Positions 49,915-56,882 of a stretch of DNA of 56,882 nucleotides are shown here, one piece after another. The stretch's first letter is position 1. Each line of letters starts with the position of its first letter. The stretch is from NCBI RefSeq assembly GCF_900167455.1, contig NZ_FUWJ01000012.1:97501-154382 (forward strand), written 5' to 3'. Origin of the DNA: Enhydrobacter aerosaccus (lineage in GTDB: Bacteria; Pseudomonadota; Alphaproteobacteria; Reyranellales; Reyranellaceae). Below the pieces are notes generated by a model. It had not been told where the DNA came from and did no database searches. It was given only the letters and a program-made list of their open reading frames with translations. A program made the position numbers and the translations under genes.

Positions 49915-50872
49915 AGAAGGCTTGTAGCATACGCCGGGCGGCGGCCGCTGGGGTGATGCGTCCATTTTCCACGTCGTTCTCCAGTCCACCCACCAGCCGT
50001 TTGACCTCAGGGTGCCTGCGCAATTCCCCCAACAGGGTTTCGCCGACCTCGTTCCACATCCAGGCGCGGGCCTGCTCGGCACGGCGGTGAGCGATCCCCA
50101 TCTCGCCGACGGCCTTGTAGAAACGGTCGACGATCGTCCACAGCTCCGTGACGCCCTTTCCGGTCTGGGCCGAACAGGTGACGACTTCAGGGATCCAGCC
50201 CGGCGTGGGCGAGCGCAGCATGCGCAGCGCATGCTGATAGTCGGCAGCCGAGCGCTTGGCCGTCGCCTCGAGATCGCCGTCGGCCTTGTTGACCACGATC
50301 AGATCGGCGAGCTCGATCACGCCGCGCTTGATGCCCTGCAGGTCGTCGCCACCGGCCGGCAGCAGCAGGACGATGAACATGTCCACCATGTCCGCGACGG
50401 CCGTCTCGGACTGGCCGACGCCGACTGTTTCGACGATCACAGTGTCGAAGCCCGAGGCCTCGCTCAACAGCATCGCTTCCCGCGTGCGGCGCGCCACGCC
50501 GCCCAGCGTCGTGCCTGCGGGAGAGGGACGGATGAAGGCCGCCTTCTGCCGCGACAGCTCCTCCATGCGCGTCTTGTCGCCCAGGATCGAGCCGCCGCCA
50601 CGCTTGGAGGACGGATCGATCGCCAGCACGGCCAGGGACCGGCCCTGCCCGATCAGGGACAGGCCGAAGCGTTCGATCAGGGTCGATTTGCCGACACCCG
50701 GGACGCCGGTGATGCCGAGCCGCACCGACTTGCCGGTATGCGGCAGCACGGCCGCCAGCAAGGCGTCTGCCCGCTGGCGATGGTCGGCGCGGGTCGACTC
50801 GATCAGGGTGATGGATTGGGCAAGCGCACGACGGTCGCCGGCGAGCAAGGGCTCGAGCAAGGGATCGGTCAT
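49904..50872 (-). CDS. meaB: Methylmalonyl-CoA mutase GTPase chaperone MeaB
   Basis: MeaB is a SIMIBI-class GTPase that protects and reloads methylmalonyl-CoA mutase with adenosylcobalamin. The 322-residue protein has Walker A GVPGVGKSTLIE, the IDPSSKRGGGSILGDKTRM switch segment, ETVGVGQSE and NKAD for guanine recognition. No mutase gene is seen in the window, so it must be elsewhere. The start ATG at 50872 is 14 bases after the MFS stop. Confidence 0.95.
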   Translation of the reverse strand: MTDPLLEPLLAGDRRALAQSITLIESTRADHRQRADALLAAVLPHTGKSVRLGITGVPGVGKSTLIERFGLSLIGQGRSLAVLAIDPSSKRGGGSILGDKTRMEELSRQKAAFIRPSPAGTTLGGVARRTREAMLLSEASGFDTVIVETVGVGQSETAVADMVDMFIVLLLPAGGDDLQGIKRGVIELADLIVVNKADGDLEATAKRSAADYQHALRMLRSPTPGWIPEVVTCSAQTGKGVTELWTIVDRFYKAVGEMGIAHRRAEQARAWMWNEVGETLLGELRRHPEVKRLVGGLENDVENGRITPAAAARRMLQAFYGR

Positions 50873-50886
50873 CGACGGCAGACTTA

Positions 50887-52041
50887 TCAGCCGGGCCGGC
50901 GCGATGCCAGCAAGGCGGCAAATCCCACCGCCGCGTAGAACAGCGCCAAAGTCCAGCCCAGGCCGGGCTCGCCCACCGCATCCATCGCCGCGCCGGTCAG
51001 CGGCCGGCCGATCAGCCCGCCCAGGATATAGAGCATGCTGTAGGCGGTATTGGCGCGCGCGATGTCGCCGCCGTTGAACCGTCGGCCGAGGAGCGCCAGG
51101 CCGACCGGATAGATCGAGAAGGAAATGCCGCCCCACAGCATGACGACCGCGATCACGCTCGCCGAATAGGCCGGCACCAGCGGCAGCAGCAACATCAAGC
51201 CCATGCTGAGGAGCGCACAGGCAGCGAGCACGATCCGGCGATCGGCATGATCGGCCAGCCAGCCGATCGGCCACTGCAGGACGATGTTGCCGATCACGAA
51301 GGCCGACAGCCACAGAGTCCCGATCTCCGCCGTGACACCCGCGTTCACGGCGTATACGGGCAGGAAGCTGAAGGCGACCTGCTCGCCGGTTCCCGCCGCG
51401 AAAGCCGCGAACATGGCCAGGGGCGCCGCCGCAATGACAAGGCCAAAGCCGCTGTCACGCGCATGGGCGATGCGCGGCGAGGTGTTCCAGAACGGCAACA
51501 ACGGCACCGCCACCAGCAGGGCGAGCGCGGCGCAGGTGAGAAAGGGCCGTGGCCCGTAAACGCCCACGATCTGCAGAACGAACGGCCCCAGCGCCATGCC
51601 GAGCGCGAACATCGCCGCATAGACGGCCATGGCGCGGCCGCGCCGGCGCTCCTCGACCACGACGTTCATCCAGATCTCGCTGACCACCCACGGCACGCCA
51701 CCGACGACGCCATGCAGGAAGGAGAGCACGAACCAGGCGACCGGCCCCGACGTGACCGTGAAGGCCACCATGATCAGCGATCCGACGGCCACGGCGAAGA
51801 CGATGCTGGGCGCGGCGCCGAATCGTGCCGCCAGGCGAGGAATGCGCGTGCCGAACGACAGCATACCCAACGCCCAGCCCGCCGAGACGAGGCCGATGGT
51901 GAACTTGTCGACCCCTTGCCTCTGCAGCGCCAGCGGCACCAATGGCAGGGCGACGCCCGCCTGCAGGCCGATGGCGGCACAGGCCGCGAAGACCGGCAGG
52001 AGCGTCTTCCAGGGACTGGCCGCCGTGCTAGTCGGCGACAC
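50887..52041 (-). CDS. MFS transporter
   Basis: A 384-residue protein with about twelve hydrophobic segments and the inter-helix GTRIPRLAARFG loop; the final segments resemble bacterial sugar or drug exporters of the YfcJ/YhhS type, but the substrate cannot be told. I chose the GTG at 52041, which overlaps the ABC-exporter stop by 14 bases; the frame remains open further upstream only as a shadow of the ABC gene. Coupled translation with the ABC exporter is likely. Confidence 0.87.
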   Translation of the reverse strand: MSPTSTAASPWKTLLPVFAACAAIGLQAGVALPLVPLALQRQGVDKFTIGLVSAGWALGMLSFGTRIPRLAARFGAAPSIVFAVAVGSLIMVAFTVTSGPVAWFVLSFLHGVVGGVPWVVSEIWMNVVVEERRRGRAMAVYAAMFALGMALGPFVLQIVGVYGPRPFLTCAALALLVAVPLLPFWNTSPRIAHARDSGFGLVIAAAPLAMFAAFAAGTGEQVAFSFLPVYAVNAGVTAEIGTLWLSAFVIGNIVLQWPIGWLADHADRRIVLAACALLSMGLMLLLPLVPAYSASVIAVVMLWGGISFSIYPVGLALLGRRFNGGDIARANTAYSMLYILGGLIGRPLTGAAMDAVGEPGLGWTLALFYAAVGFAALLASRRPG

Positions 52042-53896
52042 GGAGATGCCCTTCGGCGCGCAACGAGGGCGGCTCCTCGAGCTTGCGCTCGGCCTCGGCC
52101 GCCGCTTCCTGCTGGCGGCGCCACATGTCGGCATAGAGGCCGTTGCGCGCCAGCAAATCGACGTGGCGCCCGCGCTCGACCACCCGTCCTCGATCGAGCA
52201 CGATGATCTCGTCGGCATTGATGATCGTCGACAGGCGGTGCGCGATGACCAGCGTGGTGCGGCCGCGGCTCACCTCTTCGAGAGAGCGCTGGATCTCCTG
52301 CTCGGTGCGCGTATCGAGCGCGCTGGTGGCCTCGTCGAACAGCAGGATGCGCGGGTTCTTCAGAATCGTGCGCGCGATCGCCACACGCTGCTTCTCGCCG
52401 CCGGACAGCTTCAGTCCGCGCTCGCCGACGGTCGCGTCGTAGCGCTGCGGCAACGCCATGATGAAGTCGTGGATGCGCGCGAGCTTGGCCGCCTGTTCCA
52501 CTTCTTCCCGGCTGGCGCCCGGCCGGCCATAGGCGATGTTGTAGTAGATGGTGTCGTTGAACAGCACCGTATCCTGCGGCACCACGCCGATCGACGCCCG
52601 CAAGCTGCCCTGTTGCACGTCGCGGATGTCCTGGCCATCGATCAGAACGCAACCGGCAGCCACGTCGTAGAAGCGGAACAGGATGCGCGACACGGTGGAC
52701 TTGCCGGCGCCGCTCGAGCCGACGATGGCGACCGTGTTCCCCGGAGCGACATGGAAGCTCACGTCATGCAGGATCGGCCGCGACTTCTCGTAGTGGAAGT
52801 CGACATGGTCGAACACGATCTCGCCGCCGCCCACCTTCAGGGGCGGTGCGCCCGGCTTGTCCGCGATCTCCGGCGGGACGTCGAGCAGCCCGAACATCTT
52901 CTCCATGTTGACCAGGGCGCCGCGGATCTCGCGATAGGCGAAGCCCAGCATGTTGAGCGGCTGATAGAGCTGCAGCAGGAAGGCGTTGACGGCCACGAAG
53001 TCGCCCACCGTCATGCTGTGCTCGACCACGCCGCGGCCAGCCATGACCATGACCGCCGCAAGGCCGACCGCGATGATGGCGCCCTGCCCGACATTGAGCA
53101 TGGACAGGGTACGGCTCGACCGGATTGCCGCAATTTCGTAGCGACGTCGACCGACATCGTAGCGTCGGGATTCGTGCGCCTCGTTGCCGAAATACTTCAC
53201 CGTCTCGTAGTTCAGCAGACTGTCGATGGCCTTGGCGTTCGCGTCGGTGTCGGCGTCGTTCATGAGCCGCACGAACTGGATGCGCCATTCCGATATCGAG
53301 ATCGTGAAGACGATATAGGCGCCGATCACGCCCAGCGTGACGACCGTGAAGCGCCAGTCATAGAGGCGCCACAGGATCGCCCCCACCATCAGGATCTCGA
53401 GCAGAGTCGGGAGGATGTTGAAGGTCGTGAAGCGGATCAGGAATTCCATGCCCTGCGTGCCGCGTTCGATGACGCGACTGAGGCCGCCGGTCTGGCGTTC
53501 CAGATGGTAGCGAAGCGACAGGCCGTGCAGATGGCCGAACACCTGCAGGGCCAGGGTGCGGATCGCGCGCTGGGCAACCGGCGCGAAGATCGCGTCACGG
53601 ATCTCGCCCAGCGCCTGGGCCAGGACCCGGGCCACCCCGTAGGCGATGATGAGCGCCACCGGCACGGCCATCGCCTGCACCTCGGGCTTGCCCAAGGCAT
53701 CCACCGCCTGCTTGTAGAGGATGGGGACATAGACATTCGCCACCTTGGCGAGGACGAGAAGGGCCATCGCGACTGCGACGCGCGTACGAAGGCCCCATTC
53801 TCCCTTTGGCCACAAATGGTGCCCAAGTATGGACAGCACGGCCCAGGAACGACCGGGGCCGATGGCAGGAGGGCGATGGTTTCCAGGAGGCGACAT
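52028..53896 (-). CDS. Atm1-type ABC exporter (half transporter)
   Basis: The 622-residue half transporter has a membrane domain with six helices and the Atm1/HMT1-type core including LNYETVKYFGNEAHE, followed by an ATPase domain: Walker A GSSGAGKS, signature LSGGEKQR, Walker B ILLFDEATSALD and H-loop IAHRLST. The homologous alphaproteobacterial NaAtm1 exports glutathione conjugates, and mitochondrial Atm1 supports cytosolic iron-sulfur assembly. The ATG at 53896 is chosen because the frame upstream overlaps the divergent DUF3108 gene's leader. The gene is divergent from DUF3108, 103 bases apart. Confidence 0.93.
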   Translation of the reverse strand: MSPPGNHRPPAIGPGRSWAVLSILGHHLWPKGEWGLRTRVAVAMALLVLAKVANVYVPILYKQAVDALGKPEVQAMAVPVALIIAYGVARVLAQALGEIRDAIFAPVAQRAIRTLALQVFGHLHGLSLRYHLERQTGGLSRVIERGTQGMEFLIRFTTFNILPTLLEILMVGAILWRLYDWRFTVVTLGVIGAYIVFTISISEWRIQFVRLMNDADTDANAKAIDSLLNYETVKYFGNEAHESRRYDVGRRRYEIAAIRSSRTLSMLNVGQGAIIAVGLAAVMVMAGRGVVEHSMTVGDFVAVNAFLLQLYQPLNMLGFAYREIRGALVNMEKMFGLLDVPPEIADKPGAPPLKVGGGEIVFDHVDFHYEKSRPILHDVSFHVAPGNTVAIVGSSGAGKSTVSRILFRFYDVAAGCVLIDGQDIRDVQQGSLRASIGVVPQDTVLFNDTIYYNIAYGRPGASREEVEQAAKLARIHDFIMALPQRYDATVGERGLKLSGGEKQRVAIARTILKNPRILLFDEATSALDTRTEQEIQRSLEEVSRGRTTLVIAHRLSTIINADEIIVLDRGRVVERGRHVDLLARNGLYADMWRRQQEAAAEAERKLEEPPSLRAEGHLRVAD

Positions 53897-53999
53897 GGCA
53901 GGTTGGCCGGTTCGGGCGCTTAGGTCTGGTGGCGTGGGGGGCGATGGCCTTCTATCGTGCCTGAGGGGCAGGCGTAAGCCCCTTGAGGATGGACGATTC

Positions 54000-54824
54000 A
54001 TGACTTTTCGTAACGCGGCCGCAGCATTCGCCTTGTGCAGCGCCCTGCCGGCAGCCGCGATGGCGGCGGAGCCTCGCCAGGTCGAGGTGGGCTATGCCAT
54101 TACCTATCTTGGCTTCACCGGCTTTCGCATCGACTTCAAGGCCCGTTTCGACGGCGATGCCTATGACGTCGAAAGCCACACCTTCAAGGAAGGGCTGATC
54201 AAGGCCGTCACGATCAACTATGACGGCCGCAATCGGGCCTGGGGCGGCTTCGACAAGCAGGGCGCCAGACCGTCGGGCGGATCGCTGTCGATCATCGTCG
54301 GCGACAAGCCGCGGACCTGGCTTGCCCAGTACGGGCCCGGCGGGACGCTGAGCGAAAAGAGCCAGCCGGAATGGAAGCCCTCGCCCGACCAGGCGATCCC
54401 GGAGGATAAGCGCATCGGCTCCCTCGATCCCCTGTCGGCGGCGCTCAGCGTCGGCCTGTCCGGCGATGCCGCCTGTGACCGCACCGTGCCCTCCAACGAC
54501 GGCAAGCGCCGCATCGACGTGATCCTGAAGAAGATCGGCACCGAGCCGGCGGCGAACTCGGGCGTTCCCGGCGCGCGCGGCGATCTGCTGGTATGCGAAG
54601 TCTATACGCGACGGGTCGCGGGCGAATTCTACGACGCACCGCAGGAGGCCGAGAGCAAGAAGGAACAGCCGATGAAGCTGTGGTTCGCGCGGCTCGACGA
54701 CACGCCGTTCCGCTATCCCGCCAAGCTCGAGGCCCAGACGGGATTCGGTACGGTGCACGGCAAGCTGCTCTTCTTCCACGAGCGCCCATTGAGGGACGAC
54801 GAGAAGACAGCGATGCAGCGCTGA
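54000..54824 (+). CDS. DUF3108 domain secreted protein
   Basis: The 274-residue protein has a signal peptide (FALCSALPAAAMA, before AEPRQ) and the DUF3108 beta-rich pattern, including VEVGYAITYLGFTGFRIDFK, and a final FGTVHGKLLFF. The family is periplasmic and of unknown function. The ATG at 54000 has a GAGGA ribosome site. It is divergent from the Atm1-type exporter. Confidence 0.85.
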   Translation: MTFRNAAAAFALCSALPAAAMAAEPRQVEVGYAITYLGFTGFRIDFKARFDGDAYDVESHTFKEGLIKAVTINYDGRNRAWGGFDKQGARPSGGSLSIIVGDKPRTWLAQYGPGGTLSEKSQPEWKPSPDQAIPEDKRIGSLDPLSAALSVGLSGDAACDRTVPSNDGKRRIDVILKKIGTEPAANSGVPGARGDLLVCEVYTRRVAGEFYDAPQEAESKKEQPMKLWFARLDDTPFRYPAKLEAQTGFGTVHGKLLFFHERPLRDDEKTAMQR

Positions 54825-54855
54825 TCGCCTGAGCAACTCCCTGAACTGCAAATAT

Positions 54856-54956
54856 CTAATCGCACTTGCGCACGCGATGAACTGAGACGGCGATTAGTCC
54901 CGATGCCTCACACTCTTCTCGCCAAGCGAGCATCTATTGGATACAGACTCCAATAG
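54856..54956. repeat. Two inverted repeats upstream of the autotransporter gene
   Basis: CTAATCGC (54856-54863) pairs with GCGATTAG (54890-54897) over a 26-base spacer; CTATTGGA (54934-54941) pairs with TCCAATAG (54949-54956) over 7 bases. Both are perfect. They lie between the DUF3108 stop and the autotransporter start (55002), and may be operators or mRNA hairpins; there is no T-run. Confidence 0.6.
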
Positions 54957-55001
54957 GGCGAGGCGATGCGGTCGCGATAGCGGCCGCATGGGAGACGCGA
55001 C

Positions 55002-56882
55002 GTGGGGGCTATTTCGATCCGGATCTGGCTGGGGGGCATGCTCGCCTGCTCCAGCCTCGCCGTTGCACAGGCGCAGGTCGCGTCGCCAGTCGACATTCCA
55101 TTGCAGCTTCTTTACGTGCCGACGCCGAGCAGCGGTCCGCCGTTCCCGCCGCAATGGCGGCTCGGCATCAATGTCGGCATCAACGGCGGGCAATCACACA
55201 TCTATCTCTTCGACACCGGGTCGAGCCTGTTCAATGCGCAGTACAACCAGTCGTGGTGGCCGGGCTTCACGCCCAGCAGCGATCCCACGACTGGCTACAC
55301 GCCGCTCTCGACGGTGACGGGCGGATCCGGCATCCAGTACTGCTACGGCAACGGCTTGACTGGCTGCCGCGGCTACAAAGGCAACATCGTCCAGGCGGGG
55401 ACGCTCGACCTCTATACGCCGACGACCTCACCGGGCGGGCAAACTCTTGTTACGAGCCTGAACGCGGCACCCGGCTACCAGATCAACGCGGTCTACGAAT
55501 CGAGCTTCGACGGCACCTCCACACTGGTAGCAGGAACTACTGCGCCGGTGCTCGAGAACCAGTTCTATGGCGTCTTCGGCGCCGGCGACTTCACGACCCC
55601 GCTGCACACCTACACGACCAGCGGTGTATTGGGGCAAACGACGGTGACCGGGGCGATCCAGGGCTACATGGTCGCTGCAAACGGACAGACCAATCCGGTG
55701 CCGAGCAGCGGCAATCAGCCGACTCAGATCAACGGCCAAAACGTCTTGCTGGGAGGCGTGCGCCAGGCCGTGACGAGTTGCAGCCCCTGCGTGAAGCTCG
55801 GCCTGACACCTGAAGTCATCGGCCAGTTCGCGCCCGTTGGCCTACCTGGAGCGACGGGTGGAACGGGCCTGATCCGATGGGCAGAGACGGGCGCGGCTTT
55901 CATCAATCCCTACGGTGGCGCGACGGGTAACAACGCCTCGACCCAGTTCGGCATCAACTTCAACGTCACTCTAACAGCGGGTGGCACAACGGTTACGTCC
56001 ACAAGTGGCGGCCTGCTCGATACCGGCACCGGTGGCCTCACCCTCAGCACCGTGCTCAAGAACCAGCCTGGCATCAGCACCAACACGAGCGTCCTGGGTG
56101 GCGTTACCTTCACCGCGACGGGACTGGCGCCAGACGGTTCCTCCATCAGCGGGCTGTCGTCCTCGTCGTCCGTGCTCCAGGCCCAGGGCAGCGATCCCAT
56201 CACCTACGTCGCCCTGTTCGACCAAAATGCGCCTGGCCTGACCAACACGATCGGACTGTCCTTCTTCCTGCAGAACTCGGTTCTCTACGATCTGAGCGAC
56301 AATGTGATCGCCTACACGCCGTACTTTGTCACCGATGCCAATCTGGTGACGACAGCCGGCGGTCCGCTGATCGTCGAGAGTACCAACGTGCCGCTGGGCC
56401 TGGCGGGCGTGATCTCGGGACCGGGCGGGGTGCAGATCGGCAATGGCGGCGACGTGCAGCTGAGCGCCACCAACACCTACACCGGGGCGACGCAGATCGC
56501 CTCGGGCGGCCGGCTGCTGGTGTCGGGCCCGGGCAGCATCGCCGCCTCGAGTGGCGTCACCAATGACGGCACGTTCGACATCTCGCGGGCCTGGGCACCG
56601 ATCTCCATCGCCGCCCTGACGGGAGCGGGCACGACCTATCTCGGCGCCAACACCCTGGTCCTCACCAACGCCAGCGGCACCTTCTCCGGCAGCATCGCCG
56701 ATGGCGGCTCCTATCCGGTCGGCGGCGGCAGCCTCACCATCGCCGGCGGCACGCAGGGCCTGAGCGGTGCCAACAGCTATAGCGGCGCGACCACGGTCCA
56801 GGCCGGGGCGCAGCTCAATCTTTTAGGCACGGGCAATATCGTCAGCTCGAGCGGTCTCGCCAACAACGGCACCTTCGACATC
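55002..56882 (+). CDS. Autotransporter-like protein with pepsin-type aspartic protease domain, 3' end missing
   Basis: The frame starts at GTG 55002 (ribosome site GGGAGA at 54990-54995) and is open to the window end, 627 codons. The signal peptide is about residues 1-24 (MLACSSLAVAQA). Two aspartic-protease-like motifs follow: FDTGSS (Asp71) and LLDTGTG (Asp340), the pair expected of a bilobal A1 pepsin-type enzyme. A pair of cysteines (YCYGNGLTGC) and another (TSCSPC) occur between them. From about residue 487 there are passenger-associated (PATR) beta-strand repeats, such as NTYTGATQIASGGRLLVSG and NSYSGATTVQAGAQLNLLG. A C-terminal beta-barrel would be beyond the window. The protease activity is inferred from the motifs. 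Confidence 0.8.
   Translation, partial: MGAISIRIWLGGMLACSSLAVAQAQVASPVDIPLQLLYVPTPSSGPPFPPQWRLGINVGINGGQSHIYLFDTGSSLFNAQYNQSWWPGFTPSSDPTTGYTPLSTVTGGSGIQYCYGNGLTGCRGYKGNIVQAGTLDLYTPTTSPGGQTLVTSLNAAPGYQINAVYESSFDGTSTLVAGTTAPVLENQFYGVFGAGDFTTPLHTYTTSGVLGQTTVTGAIQGYMVAANGQTNPVPSSGNQPTQINGQNVLLGGVRQAVTSCSPCVKLGLTPEVIGQFAPVGLPGATGGTGLIRWAETGAAFINPYGGATGNNASTQFGINFNVTLTAGGTTVTSTSGGLLDTGTGGLTLSTVLKNQPGISTNTSVLGGVTFTATGLAPDGSSISGLSSSSSVLQAQGSDPITYVALFDQNAPGLTNTIGLSFFLQNSVLYDLSDNVIAYTPYFVTDANLVTTAGGPLIVESTNVPLGLAGVISGPGGVQIGNGGDVQLSATNTYTGATQIASGGRLLVSGPGSIAASSGVTNDGTFDISRAWAPISIAALTGAGTTYLGANTLVLTNASGTFSGSIADGGSYPVGGGSLTIAGGTQGLSGANSYSGATTVQAGAQLNLLGTGNIVSSSGLANNGTFDI
56460..56882 (+). repeat. 300-bp periodic coding repeat (PATR type)
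   Basis: The protein repeat starting at 56460 (LSATNTYTGA, residue 487) recurs at 56760 (LSGANSYSGA, residue 587), exactly 300 bases later. The segments near 56560 (NDGTFDIS) and 56865 (NNGTFDI) also repeat. The second unit is cut by the window end. Confidence 0.8.

Noticed and set aside
51629..53923. 764-codon plus-strand frame opposite the MFS and ABC genes
   Set aside because: Shadow frame; both minus-strand proteins have complete family motifs.

Overview
The window is GC-rich chromosomal DNA from an alphaproteobacterium. Gene content and order (lysC-ptsP-prfA-prmC-DUF4167-clpB, accA-xerD-aroK-aroB, bolA/dnaJ-like/cobST, Atm1-type ABC exporter) fit Rhodospirillales or Rhizobiales; a Reyranella-like organism is my best guess, by inference only. 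I see no rRNA, tRNA, CRISPR array or insertion sequence.

Layout. 1-879: 3' part of an M23 peptidase gene, convergent with clpB. 958-14085 (minus): clpB, DUF4167, prmC, prfA, hisS, ispG, a RodZ-like gene, ptsP and lysC. clpB has a convincing sigma-32-type promoter. 14144-21475: ubiG, DUF1178, a methyltransferase, a nitrilase-family hydrolase, grxC, comF, a second methyltransferase, a membrane protein, mutT and argJ; a CIRCE-like (HrcA) operator lies between the divergent DUF1178 and methyltransferase genes. 21556-25572: divergent parvulin-type PPIase and secA. 25573-27102: gene-poor, partly AT-rich, holding only an H-NS/HvrA-like gene. 27103-36524: accessory metabolism (Bug-type binding protein, TonB-dependent receptor under a Zur-box-like operator, tyrosine phosphatase, epoxide hydrolase, MaoC-like hydratase, two unrelated Fe(II)/2OG oxygenases, LLM flavin oxidoreductase). 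36537-44008: accA, xerD, a secreted hypothetical, a 40-residue membrane protein, aroK-aroB, a CNNM/CorC protein and DUF2889. 44057-49041: bolA, dnaJ-like, cobS-cobT and a phytase-like esterase. 49052-54824: rpmB, YcgN-family, meaB, MFS and Atm1-type ABC (minus), then a DUF3108 gene. 55002-56882: 5' part of a large secreted protein with two aspartic-protease DTG motifs followed by autotransporter-type repeats, cut by the window end.

Together the genes cover protein synthesis and quality control (prfA, prmC, hisS, rpmB, clpB, PPIase, secA), precursor pathways (lysC, argJ, aroKB, ispG, accA, ubiG), cobalamin and metal handling (cobST, Atm1, Zur-box receptor), and an accessory catabolic block between secA and accA. 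The observations most worth following are the pepsin-like autotransporter, the Zur box overlapping the receptor promoter, and the CIRCE element away from any chaperone gene.
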